This document shows, piece by piece, positions 20,613 through 28,110 of a stretch of DNA of 64,000 nucleotides; positions within the stretch are counted from its first letter, which is position 1; every line of letters starts with the position of its first letter. The DNA is from Gordonia hankookensis. GTDB lineage: Bacteria; Actinomycetota; Actinomycetes; Mycobacteriales; Mycobacteriaceae. The stretch is taken from positions 62,001 to 126,000 of the forward strand of contig NZ_JACWMS010000006.1 of the NCBI RefSeq assembly GCF_014673215.1. The letters are read 5' to 3'. The position numbers were made by a program, and so were the translations under genes. The notes beneath the pieces are model-generated. The model searched no databases. It was not told where the DNA came from and saw only the letters and a program-made list of their open reading frames with translations.

Positions 20613-20970
20613 GTCCGAGTCCGACGAACCGCCGGCCACGCCCGGAGCGATCGACGCCCGGTTCTCGCTGGCCGCCGAACGCACGGTGCTGGCCTGGGTA
20701 CGCACGTCCCTGGGTTTCATGGCCGCCGGGGTCGCCGTCGTCTATGTCTCCGACGACATCGCGCATCCGCTGGTGGAGGCCGCGCTCGGACTCGTGATGG
20801 TTGGCCTGGGTTGCGCGATCGCCCTGTTGGGTGCCTGGCGGTGGCGCCGCACGATGGCTGTTCTCCGCGACGGGGGCGAGATGCCGGGGCCGTCGCATGT
20901 GGTGTTCCTCGTCGTTGCGATAGTGGTGATTGCCGTGGCGATCGCCGTGGTGATCCTGATTCAGACCTGA
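20557..20970 (+). CDS. DUF202 (YidH-like) membrane protein
   Basis: A 137-residue protein whose core RFSLAAERTVLAWVRTSLGFMAAGVAVVY is the recognisable DUF202 signature (described by its span, about residues 35-63), followed by two more hydrophobic helices. The N-terminal 30 residues are polar and Pro/Glu-rich. The ATG overlaps the end of the upstream esterase gene by 56 bp, and no ribosome-binding site is obvious; no later ATG or GTG precedes the conserved domain, so this start is the best available. Function of DUF202 proteins is unknown. Confidence 0.8.
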   Translation: MQSERPRTLTTERTNGPAESESDEPPATPGAIDARFSLAAERTVLAWVRTSLGFMAAGVAVVYVSDDIAHPLVEAALGLVMVGLGCAIALLGAWRWRRTMAVLRDGGEMPGPSHVVFLVVAIVVIAVAIAVVILIQT

Positions 20971-20985
20971 CGTGAGTGAGCTGCG

Positions 20986-21231
20986 ATGATCAACAATGAC
21001 TTCCAACGAGGGGCCCTGGGCTTCTCCCGCGGGATGACCATCGTCGGCTCGGTGATCCTGATGGTCTGCGTGGCTCTGCTGACCGTGAACTGGTGGCGTG
21101 AAGGTCGCTGGCTGTGGGTGGTGATCGGGATTGCGATCGTGGTGGTCAACATCGGCTTGATCTACTTGCAGTTCCGCCGCCGCAAGCTGACACCGCCCGC
21201 GCGGCCGAACGCCACCGATCCCGACGACTGA
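20986..21231 (+). CDS. small two-helix membrane protein, unrecognised
   Basis: An 81-residue protein with two hydrophobic helices (about 16-34 and 43-62), a basic stretch QFRRRKL and an acidic tail ending DPDD. It starts 15 bp after the DUF202 gene and is followed within 7 bp by the F420-type oxidoreductase gene, suggesting one transcript for four genes from the esterase onward. I do not recognise a family. Confidence 0.65.
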   Translation: MINNDFQRGALGFSRGMTIVGSVILMVCVALLTVNWWREGRWLWVVIGIAIVVVNIGLIYLQFRRRKLTPPARPNATDPDD

Positions 21232-21238
21232 ACGTTCG

Positions 21239-21700
21239 GTGAGCTCCGCTCGGGAACGGTTCGGCGCGGCCCGGGTGGCCCGGCTGGCCACCGTGGGTGA
21301 GGCGGCCGAGGGAACCGGGGCTGATACATCAGGGTCAGGGGCAACAGGGACCGCGCCGCATCTGGTACCCATCGTCTTCGCGCTCGCTCCCGACGCCGAT
21401 GTCGTCTACTCGTGCGTCGACCACAAGCCGAAACGGACCCGCCGTCTGCGCAGGCTCGCGAACATCACCGCGAATCCCGCGGTCTCGCTGCTCGTGGATC
21501 ACTACGCAGACGACTGGACCGCGCTGTGGTGGGTCCGCGTCGACGGGCTGGCCGACGTGGTCGATGCCGATACGGCGACGGGGGTAGCCGCGATCGACCT
21601 TCTCTCCGAGAAGTATCCGCAATATCGCACCCGGCGACCGGACGGCCCGGTCATCGTGGTTCGTGACCTGGTGTGGCACGAATGGGCCGCCCGGCCCTGA
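21239..21700 (+). CDS. PPOX-class F420-dependent oxidoreductase (TIGR03668-like)
   Basis: A 153-residue split-barrel flavin/F420-binding protein. Features are ARVARLATVG at the N-terminus, HLVPIVFAL, the DHKPKRTRRLRRLANI segment and LLVDHYADDWTALWWVRVDG. This arrangement is that of TIGR03668 proteins, deazaflavin-dependent enzymes of the pyridoxamine-oxidase fold found in F420-making actinobacteria. A Gly/Thr-rich insert at about 24-38 enlarges the loop before the second strand. GTG start 7 bp after the previous stop. The F420 assignment fits the presence of fgd1 2 kb away; the substrate is unknown. Confidence 0.78.
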   Translation: MSSARERFGAARVARLATVGEAAEGTGADTSGSGATGTAPHLVPIVFALAPDADVVYSCVDHKPKRTRRLRRLANITANPAVSLLVDHYADDWTALWWVRVDGLADVVDADTATGVAAIDLLSEKYPQYRTRRPDGPVIVVRDLVWHEWAARP

Positions 21701-21740
21701 AGGGTTCTGTCCTGAAAAGTTCTGCCCTGAAGAGTTCTCG
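21696..21740. repeat. three tandem 15-bp repeats
   Basis: Copies CCTGAAGGGTTCTGT (21696-21710), CCTGAAAAGTTCTGC (21711-21725) and CCTGAAGAGTTCTCG (21726-21740) are head to tail without gaps. The first contains the stop codon of the oxidoreductase gene, and the array ends 4 bp before the stop of the convergent ABC gene. Confidence 0.9.
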
Positions 21741-21744
21741 GCGA

Positions 21745-23649
21745 TCAGGCCGTCAATTCCTCGTCACAGACGTTCAGTTGGGGCTTTTCGGCGAACTGCG
21801 TGCGGTAGAGCTCGGCGTAGCGACCGTTGCGCGCAAGCAGGGTCGCGTGGTCGCCGCGTTCGACGATCCGGCCGTGCTCCAGGACGGCGATCTCGTCGGC
21901 GGCGCGGATGGTCGACAGCCGATGCGCGATGACGAGGGACGTACGCCCGACCAACGCCTCGGAGAGTGCTTCCTGCACAGCTGCTTCCGACGTCGAGTCG
22001 AGATGGGCGGTCGCCTCGTCGAGGATCACCACCGACGGCTGGGCCAGCAGGAGCCGGGCGATGGTCAGACGCTGCCGTTCGCCGCCGGACAGCCGATATC
22101 CCCGCTCCCCGACGACGGTCTCGAGGCCGTCCGGCAGTGACGCGACCAGATCGTCGAGACGCGCCCGTCGCAGCGCGTCCCAGATCCGTTCCTCGGATGC
22201 CGCTGGATCGGCGAGCGCCAGGTTGGCCCGCACCGTGTCGTGGAACAGATGTCCGTCCTGCGTCACGAGTCCGACTGTCCGATGGACCGAGGCGCTCTGG
22301 AGATCACGGAGATCGACACCGTTCAGCGCGATGGCGCCTGCGTCGACGTCGTAGAGGCGGGTGGCCAGGTTGGCGATGGTCGACTTGCCGGCACCCGAAC
22401 TGCCGACGAGCGCCGTCATCGTCCCGGCCGGGACCTCGAGGTCGATGTTGTGCAGGACCGTCGAACCGCCCCGGTTGTCCAGTTGCGCAACCTCTTCCAG
22501 CGATGCCAGCGACACCTTGTCCGCAGATGGGTAGGCGAAGGACACGTCGTCGAAGCGGACGGTGACCGGGCCGTTCGGAACGGGCCGCGCATCCGGCTTG
22601 TCGGCGATCAGTGGTTCGAGGTCGAGCACCTCGAAGACACGCTCGAAACTGACCAGGGCACTCATGATCTCGAGGCGCGCGTTGGCCAGCGCGGTCAGTG
22701 GCGCGTACATCCGCGTGAGCAGGAGGGCCAGCGAGACGACGGCACCGGCGGACAGGTGACCGCCGACCGCGAGCCACCCGCCGAGCCCGTAGACGAGCGC
22801 CAGCGCGAGGGCCGACACGAGCGTGAGAGCCGTCATGAAGTAGGCCTGCAGCATCGCACGGCGAACCCCGATGTCGCGCACGCGATCCGCGCGGTCGGCG
22901 AACTCGGTCGATTCGATGTCGGGGCGACCGAAGAGCTTGACCAGGGTGGCGCCCGGTGCCGAGAACCGCTCGGTCATCTGCGTCGACATCCGCGCGTTGT
23001 ACTCCGCGGCCTCGCGGGAGAGGGACGCCATCCGCTTGCCCATCCGGCGCGCCGGGATCACGAACACCGGTAGCAGTACCAGGGCGAGCAGTGTCACCTG
23101 CCAGCTGATCGCGATCATCACGCCCAGCGTCAGGACCAGTGTCACCGCATTCGACACCACGCCGGACAGCGTGTCGCTGAATGCCCGCTGCGCTCCGATC
23201 ACGTCGTTGTTGAGACGGCTCACCAGTGCGCCGGTCCGCGTTCGGGTGAAGAACGCGACCGGCATCTTCTGCACGTGGTCGAACACGGAGCGGCGCAGAT
23301 CGAGGATCAGCCCTTCGCCGATGTTGGCGGAGAACCAGCGCGTCCCGATGCCCGCCGCCGCCTCGATGACGGCGATGAGCGCGATGACCAATGCGAGTCC
23401 CGCGATCGCACCACCGCTGCCGCCGCCGGTGATGAGGTTGACCACCCGTCCGGCCAGCAGTGGCGTCACCACCGTCAACAATGCGGTCAGCACCGACAGT
23501 CCGAGGAATACCGCGATCCGGCGCCGATGGGGCCTCGCGAACCTGGCGATGCGTCGCAGCGTGGTGCCCCGCTCGCCCCGCAGGTTCCGTGCCTCCGGCG
23601 CGTTCATCGATTTGTACATGGTGTCCCAGCCCACCGATTCCATGCTCAT
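21745..23649 (-). CDS. ABC exporter, fused permease-ATPase (multidrug/lipid type)
   Basis: A 634-residue half-transporter: six transmembrane helices within about residues 40-330, then an ATPase domain with Walker A VGSSGAGKSTIA, the Q-loop segment GLVTQDGHLF, signature LSGGERQRLTIARLLL, Walker B SVVILDEATAHLD and H-loop IAHRLSTI. It should dimerise and export a hydrophobic substrate. ATG 23649 is fixed by a TACTGT hexamer 7 nt upstream; a 3-residue longer reading is less likely. The promoter carries a SoxR/MerR-type dyad in a 20-bp spacer, which suggests induction by redox-active compounds. The transporter ends next to a 15-bp triple repeat. Confidence 0.92.
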   Translation of the reverse strand: MSMESVGWDTMYKSMNAPEARNLRGERGTTLRRIARFARPHRRRIAVFLGLSVLTALLTVVTPLLAGRVVNLITGGGSGGAIAGLALVIALIAVIEAAAGIGTRWFSANIGEGLILDLRRSVFDHVQKMPVAFFTRTRTGALVSRLNNDVIGAQRAFSDTLSGVVSNAVTLVLTLGVMIAISWQVTLLALVLLPVFVIPARRMGKRMASLSREAAEYNARMSTQMTERFSAPGATLVKLFGRPDIESTEFADRADRVRDIGVRRAMLQAYFMTALTLVSALALALVYGLGGWLAVGGHLSAGAVVSLALLLTRMYAPLTALANARLEIMSALVSFERVFEVLDLEPLIADKPDARPVPNGPVTVRFDDVSFAYPSADKVSLASLEEVAQLDNRGGSTVLHNIDLEVPAGTMTALVGSSGAGKSTIANLATRLYDVDAGAIALNGVDLRDLQSASVHRTVGLVTQDGHLFHDTVRANLALADPAASEERIWDALRRARLDDLVASLPDGLETVVGERGYRLSGGERQRLTIARLLLAQPSVVILDEATAHLDSTSEAAVQEALSEALVGRTSLVIAHRLSTIRAADEIAVLEHGRIVERGDHATLLARNGRYAELYRTQFAEKPQLNVCDEELTA

Positions 23650-23656
23650 GACGACC

Positions 23657-23688
23657 ACAGTAGAACCTCAAGTTCACTTGAAGTCCAA
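23657..23688 (-). promoter_or_regulatory. MerR/SoxR-type promoter with dyad in 20-bp spacer
   Basis: On the minus strand TTGGAC (-35, 23688-23683) and TACTGT (-10, 23662-23657) are 20 bp apart. The spacer is filled by a 9-2-9 dyad with arms ACTTCAAGT and ACTTGAGGT (23684-23665, one mismatch). The arms match the classical SoxR box CCTCAAGTT/AACTTGAGG closely. Over-long spacers with a central dyad are characteristic of MerR-family activation. Confidence 0.65.
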
Positions 23689-23809
23689 TCGATGCTCACA
23701 CGACCGGTGGCAGCGCGACCCACCGCGCTGAGTACGTTGGAACAGAGTGATCGATCGGTGAGGAGTCCGCGCGCTCGACAAGCCGCGGCCGTCAGGAGCG
23801 AGGTAACAC

Positions 23810-24826
23810 GTGGCAGCAGAACTCAAGCTCGGTTTCAAGGCGTCGGCGGAGCAGTTCGATCCGCGTGAGCTGGTGGAGATCGCGGTGGCCGCCGAGGAGC
23901 ACGGCATGGACTCGGTCGCGGTGAGCGATCATTTCCAGCCGTGGCGGCACAACGGCGGGCACGCCCCGTTCTCGCTGGCCTGGATGGCGGCGGTGGGGGA
24001 GCGGACCAAGCGGGTGCAGATCGGGACGTCGGTGATGACCCCGACGTTCCGCTACAACCCGGCGGTGATCGCGCAGGCCTTCGCCTCGATGGGCTGCCTG
24101 TATCCGGGACGCATCATGCTGGGCGTCGGCACGGGGGAGGCCCTCAACGAATACGCGACCGGCTTCCAGGGCGAATGGCCAGAGTTCAAGGAGCGCTTCG
24201 CCCGGCTGCGTGAGTCGATCAAGCTCATGCGCGAACTGTGGACCGGCGAGGAGGTCGACTTCGACGGCGAGTACTACAAGACGCAGGGCGCGTACATGTA
24301 CGACGTGCCCGAGAAGCCGATCCCGGTCTACGTCGCCGCGGGTGGTCCGGTGGTGGCGCGGTACGCCGGACGAGCCGGGGACGGTTTCATCTGCACCTCG
24401 GGCAAGGGCGCCGATCTCTATCAGGAGAAGCTGATCCCGGCGGTCAAGGAGGGTGCCGAGAAGGCCGAACGCGACTTCGACGCCATCGACCGGATGATCG
24501 AGATCAAGATCTCCTATGATCCGAATCCCGAACTGGCGCTGGAGAACACCCGGTTCTGGGCGCCGCTGTCGCTGACCGCAGAGCAGAAGCACAGCGTCAA
24601 TTCGTCAACCGAGATGGAACGACTGGCCGACGAACTGCCCATCGAGCAGGTCGCCAAACGCTGGATCGTTGCGTCCGATCCCGACGAGGCGGTGGAGAAG
24701 GTGAAGTTCTACACCGATTGCGGCCTCAACCACCTGGTGTTCCATGCGCCCGGCCACGATCAGCGCCGCTTCCTGGAGAACTTCGAGAAGGACCTCGCGC
24801 CCCGACTGCGCAAACTGTCGGCCTGA
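23810..24826 (+). CDS. fgd1: F420-dependent glucose-6-phosphate dehydrogenase
   Basis: Cytosolic luciferase-fold enzyme that oxidises glucose-6-phosphate to 6-phosphogluconolactone while reducing coenzyme F420, the main source of F420H2 in mycobacteria and relatives. The 338-residue protein starts [14 protein letters not shown] and contains [17 protein letters not shown] (active-site His and Trp), [28 protein letters not shown] and [13 protein letters not shown], all typical of FGD1. The GTG has AGGAGCGAGG just upstream. As in M. tuberculosis, pta-ackA follow, but here 5 kb of other genes intervene. Its stop lies in a hairpin shared with the convergent LysR gene. Confidence 0.95.
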   Translation: MAAELKLGFKASAEQFDPRELVEIAVAAEEHGMDSVAVSDHFQPWRHNGGHAPFSLAWMAAVGERTKRVQIGTSVMTPTFRYNPAVIAQAFASMGCLYPGRIMLGVGTGEALNEYATGFQGEWPEFKERFARLRESIKLMRELWTGEEVDFDGEYYKTQGAYMYDVPEKPIPVYVAAGGPVVARYAGRAGDGFICTSGKGADLYQEKLIPAVKEGAEKAERDFDAIDRMIEIKISYDPNPELALENTRFWAPLSLTAEQKHSVNSSTEMERLADELPIEQVAKRWIVASDPDEAVEKVKFYTDCGLNHLVFHAPGHDQRRFLENFEKDLAPRLRKLSA

Positions 24827-24845
24827 GCGGGCTCAGACGGCCGAC
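24817..24845. terminator. shared hairpin spanning both stop codons of fgd1 and the LysR gene
   Basis: GTCGGCC-TGAGC pairs with GCTCA-GGCCGAC (7 + 5 bp, GG loop, 3-nt bulge GAC). The TGA of fgd1 and the TGA of the convergent LysR gene are both in the stem, which could serve both transcripts. Confidence 0.55.
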
Positions 24846-25711
24846 CGCAGCAGTCCGACGACGCGGTCGGCCGCCTGACTACCCGCGACCCGATGATGAC
24901 GCCGCATCCAGATCGCGCGGGTCGGGGTGGGGTCTTCGATCGGCAGCGCGACCACCTCGTCAGGCAATCCGACGAGGGCGAGCTCCGGCACGACTGTGAG
25001 CCCGACGCCCGCCGCGACGAAACGGATCGCGGTCGGATAGTCCTGCGTCTGCACGCCGAAGTCGGGGGTGAAGCCGATGGCGGTGCATGCATCGAGCAGC
25101 GCCTGCCGGCACGGCCCGCGGGCGATGTCGTTGTCCACCCACGACCGCGTGGCGAGCTCGCCGAGGGTGACCCGGCCGGCGGCGGCGAGTGGCGAATCCG
25201 AGTGCACCACAGCGTAGTACGGCTCGGTGACGAGGTGCTCACACTCGTAGCCGCCCAACGTCGAGCTCGCCGCGCCGTCCACATACACCTCGACGTCGGG
25301 TCCGGGCGGGGAGTCCTCCGCGAGTTCGACGAGACGCAGGTCGAGTCGGATGTCGGGGAACTCCCGGGTGATGGTGGCGACGATCGGGGGAATCCACGTG
25401 GTCCCCGCCGACGCGAAGTAGCTCACCGAGAGGCGCCCCGCCCGCCCCTGACGGAGGTCACCGACGATTCCGTCGAGTCGTGCGAGGTGGTCGAACACGG
25501 CTGCGGATTCCTCGGCGAGGATCAGCCCGTCTTGCGTCGGCAGCACCCCGCGACCATCGCGTTCCACCAGTGCCAGGCCGGTCTCGCGCTGCAATGCCGA
25601 GATGTGCTGGCTCACCGCAGACGACGTGTACCCCAGTGCCCGGGCCGCGCCGCCGATCGACCCCTCGGCGACGACGGCCCGGAAGACGCGGAGACGGTGA
25701 GGATCGACCAT
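24833..25711 (-). CDS. LysR-family transcriptional regulator
   Basis: A 292-residue LTTR. The N-terminal winged helix-turn-helix is clear (LRVFRAVVAEGSIGGAARALGYTSSAVSQHISALQ across residues 7-41), and the remainder is a periplasmic-binding-protein-like effector domain. The ATG has TAGCTT 6 nt upstream on its strand, indicating a leaderless transcript. It is divergent from an EamA-type exporter gene, the standard arrangement for an LTTR that controls its neighbour. A CACAA-N11-TTGTG dyad in the 70-bp interval is the likely binding site. The effector is unknown. Confidence 0.9.
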   Translation of the reverse strand: MVDPHRLRVFRAVVAEGSIGGAARALGYTSSAVSQHISALQRETGLALVERDGRGVLPTQDGLILAEESAAVFDHLARLDGIVGDLRQGRAGRLSVSYFASAGTTWIPPIVATITREFPDIRLDLRLVELAEDSPPGPDVEVYVDGAASSTLGGYECEHLVTEPYYAVVHSDSPLAAAGRVTLGELATRSWVDNDIARGPCRQALLDACTAIGFTPDFGVQTQDYPTAIRFVAAGVGLTVVPELALVGLPDEVVALPIEDPTPTRAIWMRRHHRVAGSQAADRVVGLLRSAV

Positions 25712-25717
25712 GGGTAG

Positions 25718-25723
25718 AAGCTA
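25718..25723 (-). promoter_or_regulatory. -10 element TAGCTT for leaderless LysR gene
   Basis: TAGCTT lies 6 nt before the LysR ATG on the minus strand. Confidence 0.45.
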
Positions 25724-25741
25724 CAGCAGCGCTTAACTGTC

Positions 25742-25762
25742 CACAACGAATAGTCGCTTGTG
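25742..25762. promoter_or_regulatory. LysR-type binding site candidate
   Basis: Perfect inverted arms CACAA (25742-25746) and TTGTG (25758-25762) are separated by 11 bp, the T-N11-A spacing of LTTR boxes, midway between the divergent LysR and EamA genes. Confidence 0.5.
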
Positions 25763-25781
25763 CTAATTACTTCATCCGGCG

Positions 25782-26753
25782 ATGCTGGTCTTCATGCTGA
25801 CGCGCACCTCCGATCCGATTCATCGATCGGCAATCGCCGCAACCGTCACAGTGGTGCTGTGGGCATCGGCCTTCGTGGTGATCCGCGACCTCGGGCCGGC
25901 CTTCTCGCCTGGCTCGATGGCGTTCTTACGTCTGCTGTTCGGTGTCGTGGCGCTGACGGTCGTACTCGTCGTCGCGCGGCGTCGGCCTGCGAGTCGGGCC
26001 CGGACCGGACCCCGATGGCCACGCGGCCGGGCCCTACGGCTCGTCATCGCCTACGGTGTCGCGTGGTTCGGCGCCTACAGCGTGGTGCTGAACTGGGCCG
26101 AGCAACACCTCGACGCAGGCACCGCGGCCCTTCTCGTCAACCTCGCGCCGATCATCGTCGCCGTGTACGCCGGATTCTTCCTCGGGGAGGGGTTCTCGCG
26201 GACGTTGGTGATCGGGATCGTCATCTCGTTCAGCGGGGTCGTGCTGATCACCGTCGGCGGCGACGGTGCCCATGCCGACTGGCTCGGACTGGCGTTGGGG
26301 GTCGTCACCGCCGTCCTCTACGCCGCAGGCGTCCTGTTGCAGAAGGTGGCCCTGCGCGCCGTCGACGCCGTGACCGCCACCTGGCTGGGTGCGGTGGCCG
26401 GCCTGGTCGCCACGCTGCCCTTCGCCCCGACCGCGATGCGCGAGCTGGCCGCGGCCGATCCCGGGCAGGTCGGGGCGATCATCTACCTCGGCGTCGGGCC
26501 GACCGCGATCGCCTTCACCACCTGGGCCTACGCGCTGGCGCGCACCGACGCGGGCAGGCTCGCGGCAACGACACTCGCGGTGCCGGCGATCGTGATCCTG
26601 ATGTCGTGGTGGTTCCTCGGCGAACTCCCGCCCGCCATCCGGATCGTCGGGGGCGTCCTGTGTCTGGCCGGGGTGGCCATCGGTCGGGGACTGGTGCGTT
26701 TTCGGCCGCGGACCTCCGACGACGAGGTGCAGGCACCTGCCCGAACGGGCTAG
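25782..26753 (+). CDS. EamA/DMT-family transporter
   Basis: A 323-residue membrane protein with ten hydrophobic helices formed by two EamA repeats. The first ends around NLAPIIVAVYAGFFLGE and the second at LAVPAIVILMSWWFLGELPP, the usual PxxxxxxxxxxxxGE signature in each half. Such proteins export amino acids or other metabolites. The ATG at 25782 gives the longest frame; ATG 25794 is an alternative. It is divergently arranged with, and probably controlled by, the LysR gene. Confidence 0.88.
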   Translation: MLVFMLTRTSDPIHRSAIAATVTVVLWASAFVVIRDLGPAFSPGSMAFLRLLFGVVALTVVLVVARRRPASRARTGPRWPRGRALRLVIAYGVAWFGAYSVVLNWAEQHLDAGTAALLVNLAPIIVAVYAGFFLGEGFSRTLVIGIVISFSGVVLITVGGDGAHADWLGLALGVVTAVLYAAGVLLQKVALRAVDAVTATWLGAVAGLVATLPFAPTAMRELAAADPGQVGAIIYLGVGPTAIAFTTWAYALARTDAGRLAATTLAVPAIVILMSWWFLGELPPAIRIVGGVLCLAGVAIGRGLVRFRPRTSDDEVQAPARTG

Positions 26754-26783
26754 TGTTGACCCACGTCGTCGAGGAGCGAACGT

Positions 26784-27416
26784 ATGCGAAAACTTGTCGT
26801 GCTGATCACCGCAGGCGGACTCGTCGCCGCGGGTGGTGGCCTCACCATGCTCATCGTGGACCCGTCGCCCTCGTCGGCCGCTCCAACCGTCACCAGGTCC
26901 TCGTGCGGACCGTTCCAGGGCTCCGGGCCCGCACCCGACTGTGGCGTCCGTGTATCCGACCGCACGGTGCATGTCGACTTGCGCAACAACGGGATTCGTC
27001 CGGTGCCGGTGATCTGCACGCTGGGTCGCGTCGGGCCGCAACCACCCACCGCCGCCACCACACTGGGGCCGGGACAGCGCGGCGTGCTGAGCGCAACGTC
27101 GGCGGTGCCGGGTGCACAGTCCTATGTGGTGGACTGCCAGAGCGCGGTGCCCGTCGGCAGAGAGGTCGCGCGTCGCGCCGTCGTCACCGCGACCTTCGCC
27201 TCACCCGATCGCGCGATACCCAAGCGGTCGACCTCCACACGACCGCGACCGTCGGTACGTCCCCGATCGACCGTGACGCCCACGGCGACGTCGAAGCGGA
27301 TCCCGACCGTCACCCGGTCGCGTCCTGTCCTGCCCCGTCCCCTCCTGCCCCGTCCGCACACGCCGACCACCACCACTCCGACCACCACCACCACCACGCC
27401 TCCGCCGGCCGGCTGA
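26784..27416 (+). CDS. secreted protein with Thr/Pro-rich C-terminal tail, unrecognised
   Basis: A 210-residue protein with an N-terminal signal peptide or anchor (MRKLVVLITAGGLVAAGGGLTMLIV, described by span 1-25). It has a small domain of about 100 residues with four Cys (CGPF, DCGV, VICTL, VDCQS), probably two disulfides. The tail from about residue 145 is almost entirely Thr, Pro, Arg and Ser and ends in a TTTTPTTTTTTPPPAG run. Such tails often span the cell wall or are mannosylated in actinobacteria. GAGGAG lies 8 nt before the ATG, and a TAGTGT at 26751-26756 may be the promoter. I do not recognise the domain. Confidence 0.7.
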   Translation: MRKLVVLITAGGLVAAGGGLTMLIVDPSPSSAAPTVTRSSCGPFQGSGPAPDCGVRVSDRTVHVDLRNNGIRPVPVICTLGRVGPQPPTAATTLGPGQRGVLSATSAVPGAQSYVVDCQSAVPVGREVARRAVVTATFASPDRAIPKRSTSTRPRPSVRPRSTVTPTATSKRIPTVTRSRPVLPRPLLPRPHTPTTTTPTTTTTTPPPAG

Positions 27417-27428
27417 TCGGGGCGTGCG

Positions 27429-27443
27429 GCAGGCCGTGCCTGC
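27429..27443. promoter_or_regulatory. GCAGGC-CGT-GCCTGC dyad upstream of the TetR gene
   Basis: A perfect 6-3-6 inverted repeat sits 12 bp after the stop of the secreted-protein gene and over the -35 region of the TetR gene. It could be an autoregulatory operator or a short terminator. Confidence 0.35.
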
Positions 27444-27456
27444 TCCGTACGTCGGA

Positions 27457-27462
27457 TACCGT
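27457..27462 (+). promoter_or_regulatory. -10 element TACCGT for leaderless TetR gene
   Basis: TACCGT is 8 nt before the ATG at 27471; no Shine-Dalgarno precedes it. Confidence 0.4.
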
Positions 27463-27470
27463 TGACAGCC

Positions 27471-28019
27471 ATGGATCGTGACCGGATGGTGGACGTCGGG
27501 GTGGCCGTGGTGTCACGCTTCGGTGCCAAGGCGCTGAGCCTGACGTCGGTGGCCCGACAGGCAGGCGTGGCACGGGCAACCGCCTACCGGATGTTCGGCG
27601 GCAAGGACGCCCTCATCGCGGCGATCGTCGAGCGTGAGGTGGCCACCCTGCGCGTCAAGTTGCGTGACTGGGCCGGCGCCGAACCCGATGCGGCCGGCAA
27701 GGTGCGGGCGCAGATCCTCAACGTGCTGCCCTACATCCGCGAACACGAAGCGCTGCAGTATGTGCTGCGCAACGAGCCCGAAGAGATCGTGCGCGCCCTG
27801 GTGGCCACGAAGGACGCGGGTGGGCCGACCCTGATCCACCAGATCGTCGCGGAAACCCTCCCCGACCTCCAACCGGAGATCGGCGATCAGCTGTACCCGA
27901 ACCCTGCGGGAGCGGCCGAGTTCCTCGTGCGCACCATCTATTCGTTGATGCTCATCCCGGACAGTGCTCTGTCCGATGAGGAGATCGCGGCCCTCGTCGT
28001 GCGTGCGATCGTCAGGTGA
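27471..28019 (+). CDS. TetR-family transcriptional regulator
   Basis: A 182-residue TetR protein. The N-terminal HTH occupies about residues 5-50 with LTSVARQAGVARATAYRMFGGKDALIAAIV as the recognisable turn and recognition helix (given by span 22-51). The helical C-terminal ligand domain follows. ATG 27471 is preferred over the TTG three codons upstream. The next gene on the same strand, an FAD-dependent oxidase 91 bp downstream, has its own promoter with a dyad that may be this regulator's target. Ligand unknown. Confidence 0.87.
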   Translation: MDRDRMVDVGVAVVSRFGAKALSLTSVARQAGVARATAYRMFGGKDALIAAIVEREVATLRVKLRDWAGAEPDAAGKVRAQILNVLPYIREHEALQYVLRNEPEEIVRALVATKDAGGPTLIHQIVAETLPDLQPEIGDQLYPNPAGAAEFLVRTIYSLMLIPDSALSDEEIAALVVRAIVR

Positions 28020-28052
28020 GTCGGCCGGCGGCCTGCCATCAGTGCAGTGCCA

Positions 28053-28077
28053 GTCACCGCCCAGTGACAGTTAGGGT
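28053..28077 (+). promoter_or_regulatory. operator-promoter region of the FAD oxidase gene
   Basis: GTCAC (28053-28057) and GTGAC (28064-28068) form a perfect dyad with a 6-bp spacer, ending 3 bp before a TAGGGT -10 hexamer (28072-28077). Repressor binding here would block RNA polymerase. Confidence 0.45.
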
Positions 28078-28110
28078 GAATGTGTAACGATCCCGAGGAG
28101 GGCGGCCGCC

